A DNA stretch of 43,140 nucleotides from Okeania sp. SIO3I5 (GTDB lineage: Bacteria > Cyanobacteriota > Cyanobacteriia > Cyanobacteriales > Microcoleaceae): positions 1-43,140 of the forward strand of contig NZ_JAAHHT010000060.1 in NCBI RefSeq assembly GCF_010672085.1. Reading direction: 5' to 3'. A model generated the notes under the pieces. It saw nothing but the letters and a program-made list of their open reading frames with translations. It searched no databases and was not told where the DNA came from. How positions within the stretch are numbered: position 1 is the stretch's first letter; each line of letters starts with the position of its first letter. The position numbers were made by a program, and so were the translations under genes. This document shows positions 16,949-25,860 of this stretch, piece after piece.

Positions 16949-19033
16949 TTGAGTCGGTTTGTTAACTATACTCTTACTATCAGAAATGATGGGACAATTG
17001 TTCCTCAAATCGACGGACAAGAATCCGAAAATGGTCGGTTTCAGGAAATTTTTCTACCTGATATCAGACATGAACTTAGTTTACTGAATAACTACAATTC
17101 ACGAGAACAGTTTACTTTTTTAGGCAAAAAACTTTTTCAAGCGTTACTTCAACCTGTAAATTCTAGCTTTTATGGACAAGTTTGGAGTCGGTACATCAAT
17201 GAGTCTGAAAATACTGACCTTCGCATGAGAATAGTTTTTGAAAGTATTGAGAGAGAAACGGAATTAGCTAACCAAATTATTAACTTACCTTGGGAGTTTC
17301 TTTGCTATGCTCGCGATAACAATACCTTTCTAGGAACTCATCCCCGTGTTGCCCTATCCTGTAGCTATAAAAGTTGCTTCAACAGTCCTCTGCCGGGATA
17401 TACTAATCGAGAATTTCCCTTGCGGGTGCTGTTTGTTCACGGTCATCCCTCAACGCTCCCTGATGTTGGTTTTGTGAAGCTTGTGCAGAGAATCTTAACT
17501 GAATTAGATGAAACAGTTGAGGTTAGGGAACTGAAAGACCCAGAACCAAATAAGCTTGCTGAAGAACTATCTAAGAAACCTCACGTTTTACATTTTTTAG
17601 GACATGGTAAACCTGGGGCATTAGCTCTAGGTGATTTATCAAATGGAGAGCCTTCCTGGCTTGATGATCAATCGCTATCTGATTATCTGCGGGGAGGAGG
17701 CGTGAAATTAGTTGTCCTACAAGCTTGTGAGGGTGCATCCCCATCTCAGGAACTAGCCTTTACGGGAACCGCAGCGCAGTTAGTCAAGAGTCATGTTCCA
17801 GCCGTGATAGCTATTCGGTATCCAATCTCGCAATCCCTGGCTTGGAATTTTGTCAGAACTCTCTATGGCAAATTAGTGGCAGGGGAACCCGTCGATGTAG
17901 CCGTGCAAAGCGGACGCGAACAGTTAGCAATAGGAAATAAATCTCATGCTTGTCGTGATTTTGGGGCGCCTGTGCTTTGGATGCGTCTACGCGATGGATT
18001 ACTATTTCCTACTCCCACACAAGAAGAAACTGGACAGAGTAATAGTGAGTTACAAAAAACAATTTGGGGCCAGATTGTTATCAACGGAACTTTAACAGCA
18101 GACGATCAGATTCAGTATGAAGACAAGGTTGTTACGGTAGAAAAATATCTTAACCTCATAAATGAGCATCTAGACACTAACTTCAGATTAAAAATAGTTG
18201 AAAGAGGAAGTGTCAAACTTACGTTAGAGGGATCTCAGGAAGATTTCAATCTTCTAGATGAGTTTTTCAAGGATGGTAACTTCAGTAAAACTTTGGATAT
18301 AACGATTGAATCGTTGACTATTGACATTCCTAAAAAGGAACAAGAAGACCGACCCGCTAAACCTATAGATAATAGCAGGTACTATAATCAGCATGACTTA
18401 AAACAAAAACTTTTAGAGTTAGAAGATTTATTAGTCAAAAAGCAATGGAAGCAAGCAGACAAAAAAACATCTGAAATAGTGCAAGCATTTGCTGGTAAAA
18501 AACGAGAAGAAGATTGGGAAGCACAAAATGTCCTTCGCCAAATCGATCAATTGTGGCAAACATATCAGGACTTAAAACAAAAACTTTTAGAGTTAGAAAA
18601 TTTATTAGCAGAATATCAATGGAAGAAAGCGGATGATAAAACAACTGAAATTATGCTAGAATTTGCTGGTAAAAAACGAGAAGAAGATTGGGGACTACAA
18701 AATATTCAGAACTTTTCTTCCGATATTCTTTGCGAAATTGATCGACTATGGCAAGACAATAGCAATGAAATGTTTGGTTTTAATAGACAAGTATTAAAGT
18801 GGCAAGAAAATCCCGAAAAGTGGCAAGAAAATAACAAAAAATTCGCTGAAGAGCTCGGGTGGTATGATCAGAATAAAAACAAATGGTTATCATGGGAAGA
18901 TGAAGTTTTTAGAAATAATGTAAAAAGAAGGGATATTGAAGGTCTTCTTCCAACACCTCCACCATTTAAAAAGGATAGGCAACATAGTGTTGACCTGATG
19001 CCTCAGCTTGCAGATAAGATGAAACAGTGCTAG
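16949..19033 (+). CDS. CHAT-domain caspase-like protease fused to GUN4-type domains
   Basis: Predicted cytosolic cysteine protease of 694 residues. Residues about 100-350 are a CHAT domain: INLPWEFL, LRVLFVHGHP, the catalytic His in VLHFLGHGKPG (H219) and the catalytic Cys in VVLQACEGA (C260). Residues 370-460 form a small domain with VKLTLEGSQEDFNLLDEFF, resembling adaptor-type effector-associated domains. The C-terminus has a 58-residue tandem duplication (483-540 and 541-598; WKxADxKTxEI, AGKKREEDW) whose second copy continues as a full GUN4-like fold (FGFNRQVLKWQE, LGWYDQNKNKWLSW). GUN4 binds chlorophyll precursors. Whether this one still binds a tetrapyrrole is unknown. The start is TTG, supported by GGGAGGA eight bases upstream. 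Confidence 0.85.
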   Translation: MSRFVNYTLTIRNDGTIVPQIDGQESENGRFQEIFLPDIRHELSLLNNYNSREQFTFLGKKLFQALLQPVNSSFYGQVWSRYINESENTDLRMRIVFESIERETELANQIINLPWEFLCYARDNNTFLGTHPRVALSCSYKSCFNSPLPGYTNREFPLRVLFVHGHPSTLPDVGFVKLVQRILTELDETVEVRELKDPEPNKLAEELSKKPHVLHFLGHGKPGALALGDLSNGEPSWLDDQSLSDYLRGGGVKLVVLQACEGASPSQELAFTGTAAQLVKSHVPAVIAIRYPISQSLAWNFVRTLYGKLVAGEPVDVAVQSGREQLAIGNKSHACRDFGAPVLWMRLRDGLLFPTPTQEETGQSNSELQKTIWGQIVINGTLTADDQIQYEDKVVTVEKYLNLINEHLDTNFRLKIVERGSVKLTLEGSQEDFNLLDEFFKDGNFSKTLDITIESLTIDIPKKEQEDRPAKPIDNSRYYNQHDLKQKLLELEDLLVKKQWKQADKKTSEIVQAFAGKKREEDWEAQNVLRQIDQLWQTYQDLKQKLLELENLLAEYQWKKADDKTTEIMLEFAGKKREEDWGLQNIQNFSSDILCEIDRLWQDNSNEMFGFNRQVLKWQENPEKWQENNKKFAEELGWYDQNKNKWLSWEDEVFRNNVKRRDIEGLLPTPPPFKKDRQHSVDLMPQLADKMKQC

Positions 19034-19139
19034 TGTGGTCATTTTATAGTAAAGATGAAGTTGAGTTTTAGGTAATTAAACAAGCCATAAAATATTTACA
19101 GGGTGCAGTTTATAATTACAGTTATTTAGGAGATTTTTT

Positions 19140-21116
19140 ATGTCAACTTTTTGTATAGGACGCACTAAAGAAGAAAAACAATTCAAAGAAGTATTAAATA
19201 CTCTGATTAGTCCAGATTTTGACAGCTATAACTCTAATCATCAGCGTATTTTTCTGTTTGATGGATATGGTGGAATAGGAAAAACAACTTTACTAAAAAA
19301 ACTACAAGAAATTACTGAGGAATACCAATATGCAGAGCAAATTAATTCTATTTTTATAGATTGGGAAAAGCAAAAAAATAAAGATATTAGATTACGGCTA
19401 GGAACTGAAAATATTCAACCTATTACTATACTGGATATATTATTTGAAAAATTTTCTACTGATTTAGAGGAATACTGCTTTAGTAAGTATAAGCAGAAAA
19501 AAGAATTACTACAAGATACTCTTAAAAAAATTGAAGAAGCTGAAGAAAGCAGCAGAGAATTGACACAACTTAATTTAGACAAAGATGCATGGGATATTTA
19601 TCATCAACCTGAAGAAAAATTAGCACCACAGTTAAGTAATGGAATTAATCAATTAGTTGAGCAGGAAGGTAAACCCTTAGTTATCTTTTTTGATACTTAT
19701 GAAATTATAGATTCACAAAAATGTGACGATGCTGTGCGTCGTGTTATAAAAGGGACTAACGATACAATTGTTTGGGTAATTGCTGGCAGATTCAATCTAG
19801 CAAAAAAAACTTGGAGAAATGAAGAGGTTCAGTTAGCTCTACTAGATAAGTTAAAAGATTCAAATCCAGATATTGTGAAAGCAGCAATTGAATCATTAGC
19901 TTTCTATGATCGAGAGGTTGAAGTTGAGCAACTTATAAAATTTCTTTGGCCACTAGAGAATAAGCATCCAGATCGTTATATTCGTGAAGCAGCAGTGCGT
20001 GAGTTGGGAAATCTGATTGATTCTGATGTTAGTGAAAAAGTGTTATTGCAGGCAGTTGAACCAATCGTTCAAACTCTACGAAAAGATGATATTAGTAAGG
20101 TACGAAATGCTGCAAAAAAATCACTGGGACAAATTTATTATGCACTAGAGGAAAAAGTAAATTTATCTTTTCCACCTCCAGAATTTACCCTAGCTGAACG
20201 AACCTGGAGACGTGAAGATAGTAAGGAAGATAAACTTAGTAAGTTTTATCAGGAAATATTACCAATTGAAGAAGAACTTCTTTCTAATAAATCACAAAAG
20301 GAAAAGGTACAGTTACTCACCGAGTTTCTTGGTGAGAACAATCAAGACCTAGATATTCGAGCTGCTGCTGCAAGAGAGTTGGGAGAAATAGGTTCACCTA
20401 CTGCGGATAGTGCAATTCCAAAATTGATTAATGCTTTAGACTATAGTAATAAGAATAGCGATCGCTATCTACGACAAGAAGCAGCAGAAGCACTCAGTAA
20501 ATTAACGCCTACGATAGAGATTATCAATGCTTTGAATACAGCAAACCGACAGGATGTTATTAGTAATGTACGCAATGCAGCAGAAGCAGCTTTAAAAAGT
20601 ATTGCTGCTCCAAATAATTCTATAGGCAAACAAGCGCAACAATACCTTGACTTGATGAATCCAGACAAGCTACAACTACAAGAAACAAGTGTAGAAAATT
20701 TAATCAAAAAGCTAGAGGACGAAGACTCAAGTGTGGTTGCTGCTGTAGCAAATGTACTCGGTAAAATTGGGGATTTCTCTGCTTTGGAATCCTTACTTAG
20801 CAAGCTTGAAGACATAAAATATGGAGATCGGGTTGCTCGTCAGTTTGTGGTTACAGCATTAGGAAATTTACAATCAAAACTCTCAAAAGAAGGTCAAAAT
20901 GCTAATTTAGAAATAGTCATTGATACTTTAATCAATATGTGGCGCAACGATGCAATTAGTAGTGTGCGAGATGCTGTTGAACCTGCTATCCAAAAGATAT
21001 ATGAAACTACTCGCCATCCAACTGCTTATAAAGCATTAAAGCGATATCCTGATTATAAAGATCAAAAAGTTGAAGACTCTTATGAAAAGTTTTTCAGCGA
21101 CTTTCCCCTGAATTAA
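19140..21116 (+). CDS. STAND NTPase front half joined to HEAT repeats
   Basis: 658 residues. The N-terminus opens FCIGRTKEEKQF. A P-loop GYGGIGKTT (42-50) and a Walker B LVIFFDTYE (180-188) follow, with IVWVIAGRFNL (210-220) as the sensor strand. After residue about 227 the usual STAND lid and winged helix are missing and HEAT-like repeats begin abruptly (LALLDKLKDSNPDIVKAAIE). HEAT units continue to about residue 625 (for example DIRAAAARELGEIG, VVAAVANVLGKIG). AGGAG precedes the ATG. The lid that would complete this NTPase appears in the fifth gene of the cluster. It may sense through the HEAT surface; whether the truncated NTPase hydrolyses ATP is unclear. Confidence 0.8.
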   Translation: MSTFCIGRTKEEKQFKEVLNTLISPDFDSYNSNHQRIFLFDGYGGIGKTTLLKKLQEITEEYQYAEQINSIFIDWEKQKNKDIRLRLGTENIQPITILDILFEKFSTDLEEYCFSKYKQKKELLQDTLKKIEEAEESSRELTQLNLDKDAWDIYHQPEEKLAPQLSNGINQLVEQEGKPLVIFFDTYEIIDSQKCDDAVRRVIKGTNDTIVWVIAGRFNLAKKTWRNEEVQLALLDKLKDSNPDIVKAAIESLAFYDREVEVEQLIKFLWPLENKHPDRYIREAAVRELGNLIDSDVSEKVLLQAVEPIVQTLRKDDISKVRNAAKKSLGQIYYALEEKVNLSFPPPEFTLAERTWRREDSKEDKLSKFYQEILPIEEELLSNKSQKEKVQLLTEFLGENNQDLDIRAAAARELGEIGSPTADSAIPKLINALDYSNKNSDRYLRQEAAEALSKLTPTIEIINALNTANRQDVISNVRNAAEAALKSIAAPNNSIGKQAQQYLDLMNPDKLQLQETSVENLIKKLEDEDSSVVAAVANVLGKIGDFSALESLLSKLEDIKYGDRVARQFVVTALGNLQSKLSKEGQNANLEIVIDTLINMWRNDAISSVRDAVEPAIQKIYETTRHPTAYKALKRYPDYKDQKVEDSYEKFFSDFPLN

Positions 21117-21169
21117 TTCAAAAAGCCGAAATTCACTTCATTTCAACAAATTACTAGAGGTAAAACCCA

Positions 21170-21973
21170 ATGAACTTTCCGGTTAAAGCAAGAGAAGGCA
21201 AAGCTTACAAAACACCAGATGGTAAAACAGTTACTGTATCGGACACAATGAAGAAAATCTCCAACCCTAATACCCAAAGTGAAGCATTAGGGGATTTAGG
21301 AGTTACCATCAATAATTATCAGTTAAAGATTGAATTTTCTGAGACTGGCAACCCTTATGCAGAGCCAGATGGCGATCGCACAAAAGTATCTGATGCTTCA
21401 ACCCAAACTGTTACGGTAGAGCTAATACTTGACGATCCTCCTCCATCTACTCTTAAACTTCAAACTCAACTTTCTCCATTTACACAAGATAGTGTCAACT
21501 TTTTCGGTTCGGTGACATTAGAAACTCCAGATGGAGAAGTGCGCAGCATTCCGATGACAGGCCGCGGTACGGTTGCTTTGGAGGGCAAAGAGAGTGGTGA
21601 TATTCACGCTGGAATTGTTACTGGGGGAACTTGTGCTTGTTTTCAACAAAGAGCAGCTTTGGTTTTAGCTGTGGCAGCATCATCTGGTGCCAAGAGTGAA
21701 CAACTCAATGAAATTGGAGAGAAATTACACACTCTCAATGATAATTTTCATGGACGGGGAGAAATTTTGGATTATACAGTTGAAGCAGCTAAAACTTCCC
21801 AAAATAATATGCCAAGCTATACAAAGTTTATGGCAGATCGTTATTCAGAAAGTCAGCGTTCAACCCTTCTTCAAAGTGTTATTGAGACAGGAAAACCTAA
21901 TGCTGTTTTTTATGAAAAAGTTAGAACTAAGATGACAGAAGAAGAGTTGGAAATAGATCGAGAAACTGAATAA
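21170..21973 (+). CDS. Unknown 267-aa protein, fourth gene of CHAT/STAND cluster
   Basis: Not recognised. Residues 1-140 look beta-rich (GKAYKTPDGKTVTVSD, TVTVELILDDPPPST, FFGSVTLETPDGEVRSIPMT), perhaps one or two sandwich domains. A turn with two cysteines, TGGTCACFQQ (C155 and C157), leads into a hydrophobic helix RAALVLAVAASSG (161-173), then charged helices with FHGRGEILDYTVEAAKT. No signal peptide. The helix is too short and small-residue-rich to be called a membrane span with confidence. GAGGT precedes the ATG, and the gene follows the HEAT protein by 53 bases. A cysteine-dependent activity, lipidation or membrane insertion is possible but not shown. Confidence 0.7.
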   Translation: MNFPVKAREGKAYKTPDGKTVTVSDTMKKISNPNTQSEALGDLGVTINNYQLKIEFSETGNPYAEPDGDRTKVSDASTQTVTVELILDDPPPSTLKLQTQLSPFTQDSVNFFGSVTLETPDGEVRSIPMTGRGTVALEGKESGDIHAGIVTGGTCACFQQRAALVLAVAASSGAKSEQLNEIGEKLHTLNDNFHGRGEILDYTVEAAKTSQNNMPSYTKFMADRYSESQRSTLLQSVIETGKPNAVFYEKVRTKMTEEELEIDRETE

Positions 21974-22006
21974 TTTAGCTGTAGTGATAATTGGGTGAAT
22001 AAACAC

Positions 22007-22107
22007 AGGACTTACGCGGGCAAACCTATAAACCCGGTTTTTTCGTAAATTTCTATTCTTAAAAACAAGGATTTATCCGAAAAACTAGGTTTCTTTGTGT
22101 AAGTCCT
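22007..22107. repeat. AGGACTTACGC hairpin repeat, copy C, inside the cluster
   Basis: About 101 bp from AGGACTTACGCGGGCAAACC to TTCTTTGTGTAAGTCCT, lying between the fourth and fifth genes, 33 bases after the first stop and 45 bases before the next ATG. As RNA it would fold into a long hairpin and could reduce read-through or stabilise the upstream part of the transcript. Confidence 0.8.
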
Positions 22108-22152
22108 AAAACATATCGGTACAAGTCTTTATTTAATGGAGAAAAACAACTT

Positions 22153-25002
22153 ATGGTTACTCAAGCAGCTTCAAACCAAAATATTTCTGATGCTGGATTA
22201 GAAGCAGAGTTTTTTATTCTAAAGAAACGAATTTTTGAGGATAGACCAAATTTACTTCGAGGAACTTCAGAAAATAATATAACTGAGGAAGAGCTAGACT
22301 CTTTTTCTACTCTTAATGAGGCAGTTAAGAAGTACAACTATTTACTACTTTTGGGTGAACCGGGAGCTGGAAAAACAGTTGCTTTACGAGAGTTTGCGAA
22401 AGAGATAGATGTAGAAAGCAATAGTCTGATTATATTTGTATCTATTCAAAAATGGAAATACCCAGAAAATATTGTTACGTTTTTAGCAAAAGAGATGGGT
22501 AAAACAGAAGAATCTTTCCGTGAAGAAATTCAAACAAAAGAAGTATTATTACTTTTGGATGGATTAGATGAATTACCTTCTAATGTATCAAAAATGTCAG
22601 AAAGTAGAGATGCAGAAATTATAGACTATCGGGTTCAGTTTCTCTTGAAGTTATCAGAGTTTTTAGGAGATTTTAACCCGCATAATATTTCAATTGTGAT
22701 GACTTGTCGTTATAGAGATTATGAGGAAATATTACTCAAAAATCAGGAAGAACAAAATAGATTTCAGTACATTTTTCATGGGTTAGTTGTTCTCAATCGT
22801 TTAAAGAATGATGAAATTCAAGAATACCTAAACGAGATTAATCAAAGAAAGCTGAATAATTCTTTAAATAGTGAGTTAATCTGGAAAACTATTCAAGTTA
22901 ATAAAGATGTGTTGGAATTAATTCGGACACCATTTTTGCTCTATGTTCTGTCATCTACTTTAGTGTCGATTTTTGAACAAAATCCGAATGTTATTTCTCA
23001 AGAGATAGAGCAAATTAAAGCAGTCCGTAATTTGGAGAAATTGCTCGATAAATTTGTTATACAGGAGTACAGAAGAGAGCTAAAGAAACAAAAAAAATTA
23101 TTATGGTCGCTCAATGAAGTTAAAGAGCTACTCGGAAAAATTGCTATACTAATGATGAGCGATCGCGAGCCAGATGATAATGAGATTTTGCCTGAACACT
23201 TCGATAAAATACTTCAAAATCGACCCATTGAAGAATTTATTAAATTGAGTAAAAACCTATATTTATTATCTGAAGAAAAAGCTACTAATCATAACAAAAC
23301 CACAACTAAGTTTCGGCATTTAACACTGCGTGATTATTTTGCTTTTGACTATGGTTCCAAATTTTTTGATCGAGAGGATAACTTAATCCAAAAATCTGAA
23401 AAGTCTCTATTAGCAATAGAAGCAGAACAAGTCGTAAAAGCGATTGGAAAAATAAAAAAAATGCAAGTAGTTAAACTATTAACTAAATTACTTTATCATT
23501 CCAATCCAGATGTATGCTATGAAGCTATAAAGTCTTTAGGGGAGTTGAGATCGGTAGTATATTTTGAAGGCTATAAAAGCTATTTTCCACCCGATCAAGT
23601 TGTCAATAAATCTCTTGATGAATTTGATGAATCCCTTATTAAAGAATATTTTAGTAAAAAGGAGGATTTGGAAATCAATGATAATGATGCTGAAAAAATA
23701 TATAAGTACAGTGGTGGTAATGTTTGGATAATAGAGCAAATAGCTACTACACTTGGCAGAAGTACAGCTTCTTTAGATGAAATATTAGGTGGTGATTCTA
23801 TTCCCACACGCATCAAATGTAGAAACCCTAAAGAACAAATTTTTGCAACAACTGTTGAACGTTTGTTACGTTATTGTGAAAACAAGGAAGACAAACGCAC
23901 GGTTTACTTACTTGCCATAGCACATCGTCCAAATCGTGAATTTCTGGAATTCATGTTGGGTTGTGAAAATTTAGATGCTAAATTGCAGGAATTAGACAAT
24001 AACTACCCATTTATATTGCCAGAAAAACAACGGTTAGAGGAGATACATCAGAAGTTTACTAAACAATACTTACTCTCACTGAGAAATGAAAGTAATCTAA
24101 ACAAGTATGAAAGTGAATCTCAAAAAATAGCTAAAAATCTTAATCGTCAGGCGGCAGATTATTTTCGGAATTATATAGAAACCTTAACTCTAAAACTAAC
24201 AACAGCAAAACAGCGTTTTAACCACGAAGAATTTCCCGATTTTCTAATTAATCGGTTTTATCATAGGTTCTGGTTAAGTAGTAAAGATAATGTAAAGCGT
24301 ATATGGAATGATATGATTCCTTATTTAGTAGAGGGGTGGCATTATGATGAGAATTTTGCCCTTGAACTTTTAGAAGTTGCTGATGAGTTTTATCCAGAAA
24401 TTACTGATGAGTTTGATAAAGACTATGAACTTTTCCAGCTTTTCAGAGTTGTTTTAAAGGAAGGAAAAGATGAGCCTTTTCTTGTGAAAAAATTGGTGGA
24501 GATATTAGATAAGACGAAGGAAAAAGCTGAATGGGTAGCGATCACACTGCTTAAGCATTGTTATTTACAGTATAAAAATAAGCAATACTCAGAAGTATTA
24601 AAAAGATGTGAGCAAGCTAAACTATGCATACCTGAAGAAGCAGAAGACTTAAGGAGGTTATTTGACGAATTATCGAGTAAATCATGGAACGATCAGAATA
24701 AAGATAATCCTAAGGTAAATCCAATAGAAAAAGAATCTAGTCCACCAATAAGTGAACCTGATTCTACAACAAGTAAACCTATAGAAAACCAAACAAATCC
24801 ACCAATAAGTGAACCTGATTCTAATGGTTTAACTCCTACTAATTCTCCACTAGAAATCTCCAGAAAAAGTTCTGAAATCTTTATAGTAATAATTGTAGGA
24901 GTGATATTAGCATTTTTACTATTTGCACCACTAGAAAGGATAATTATTATTTTTTCATTTGGCGTTGCCGTTTTTTTTATTTCAAACAAAGAGAGTAAAT
25001 AA
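22153..25002 (+). CDS. NACHT NTPase with HEAT segment, STAND lid and C-terminal membrane hairpin
   Basis: 949 residues. NACHT NTPase: P-loop GEPGAGKT (68-75), Walker B LLLLDGLDE (132-140), sensor MTCRYRDY (183-190), and the winged-helix end FRHLTLRDYFAF (387-398). A short HEAT segment (about 420-466, LLYHSNPDVCYEAIKSLGEL) stops abruptly and passes into VVYFEGYKSYFPP, then LIKEYF, DAEKIYKYSGGNVWIIEQIA. These last motifs belong to the lid of a different STAND NTPase, the one whose front half is the third gene. TPR-like helices follow to about 860, then a Ser/Pro linker with ISEPDS twice, and two hydrophobic segments (about 909-925 and 928-944). GGAG precedes the ATG. Likely membrane-attached through the C-terminus. 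Confidence 0.82.
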   Translation: MVTQAASNQNISDAGLEAEFFILKKRIFEDRPNLLRGTSENNITEEELDSFSTLNEAVKKYNYLLLLGEPGAGKTVALREFAKEIDVESNSLIIFVSIQKWKYPENIVTFLAKEMGKTEESFREEIQTKEVLLLLDGLDELPSNVSKMSESRDAEIIDYRVQFLLKLSEFLGDFNPHNISIVMTCRYRDYEEILLKNQEEQNRFQYIFHGLVVLNRLKNDEIQEYLNEINQRKLNNSLNSELIWKTIQVNKDVLELIRTPFLLYVLSSTLVSIFEQNPNVISQEIEQIKAVRNLEKLLDKFVIQEYRRELKKQKKLLWSLNEVKELLGKIAILMMSDREPDDNEILPEHFDKILQNRPIEEFIKLSKNLYLLSEEKATNHNKTTTKFRHLTLRDYFAFDYGSKFFDREDNLIQKSEKSLLAIEAEQVVKAIGKIKKMQVVKLLTKLLYHSNPDVCYEAIKSLGELRSVVYFEGYKSYFPPDQVVNKSLDEFDESLIKEYFSKKEDLEINDNDAEKIYKYSGGNVWIIEQIATTLGRSTASLDEILGGDSIPTRIKCRNPKEQIFATTVERLLRYCENKEDKRTVYLLAIAHRPNREFLEFMLGCENLDAKLQELDNNYPFILPEKQRLEEIHQKFTKQYLLSLRNESNLNKYESESQKIAKNLNRQAADYFRNYIETLTLKLTTAKQRFNHEEFPDFLINRFYHRFWLSSKDNVKRIWNDMIPYLVEGWHYDENFALELLEVADEFYPEITDEFDKDYELFQLFRVVLKEGKDEPFLVKKLVEILDKTKEKAEWVAITLLKHCYLQYKNKQYSEVLKRCEQAKLCIPEEAEDLRRLFDELSSKSWNDQNKDNPKVNPIEKESSPPISEPDSTTSKPIENQTNPPISEPDSNGLTPTNSPLEISRKSSEIFIVIIVGVILAFLLFAPLERIIIIFSFGVAVFFISNKESK

Positions 25003-25236
25003 ATAAGACCTAATCATTTTTCATCTCTCAAATTCTAATCTTTTAGAACTATCAAATACAAAATCCCTATTTGATGATAGCCATAAGTCACATTTTATAG
25101 TAAAAAAAATCGGTCTACTGCTTCAGCAATAATATCCCAACCATAAAGAGGGGAGTAGGGGAGAAGCAAACACAAAGCTTTTATCTAAAACTCAGAGCAA
25201 TAGCTGATAGCTGACGGCTGAATGCTTGCATAATAA

Positions 25237-25737
25237 TTATCTATAAGGATATATACTACCGTCAGGTAAAATTGCACCTTTTAGTTGAGCATCAATAAAG
25301 CTGGCATTATTGATATTAGTGTCCCGCAAGTCTGCCCCTCTTAAATCGGCATTCCAAAAAACAGTTTCTGTTAAATCAGCTCCGCGTAAATTGGCCTTCT
25401 GAAGATTTGCCCCCCAAAAGTTAGTTGATTTGAGGATAGACCTCTGTAAGTTAGCTTCTTGTAAATTAGCGCTATCGAATTCTGCTTCTGTTAAATCTGT
25501 GTTGGTAAAATTAGCTTTTTCAAGATTTGTATTAGAGAAGTCAGCATTCTGTAATACTGATCCAGTTACATTAATTTTTTTATAATTAGAATTACTGAGG
25601 TTGATATTGGAAAGGTTACAGTAAAAACATTCTTTCGATCGTTTTAAAGTTCGTGCTTGCCACTTTGTGTATGCAACTACAGGTGTAGCAAAAGCTAGTG
25701 AAACTAATAGAGTTGTGATTAATATTTTAAATTTCAT
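25237..25737 (-). CDS. Exported pentapeptide-repeat protein
   Basis: 166 residues from the chosen ATG; a longer frame extends 35 codons upstream, but the chosen start gives a clean signal peptide, MKFKILITTLLVSLAFATPV with VAYTK after it. The mature part has CFYCNLSN and then about nineteen pentapeptide units of the A(D/N)LxX type (NADFS, KANFT, EANLQ, GANLQ, RGADL), which fold as a right-handed beta-helix. It is therefore a periplasmic or lumenal beta-helix protein. Such proteins are numerous in cyanobacteria and mostly of unknown role. No partner gene is evident; it is convergent with the NACHT gene. Confidence 0.8.
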   Translation of the reverse strand: MKFKILITTLLVSLAFATPVVAYTKWQARTLKRSKECFYCNLSNINLSNSNYKKINVTGSVLQNADFSNTNLEKANFTNTDLTEAEFDSANLQEANLQRSILKSTNFWGANLQKANLRGADLTETVFWNADLRGADLRDTNINNASFIDAQLKGAILPDGSIYPYR

Positions 25738-25860
25738 TTTAGCTATGACAGCACTTTTTGAGTTGATAGCGAACATAATTTGTGAAAAAAACTGTAGGGG
25801 TTTTTTCTCCAAATTCCTCATGCACTTGAGTTTAGAGACCAAACCCCTACTTGGGAATTG

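Noticed and set aside
15931-21973. Bacterial gasdermin beside the CHAT protease
   Set aside because: Neither unknown protein shows the N-terminal cysteine or the size and pattern that I would expect; only a structure search could revive this idea.
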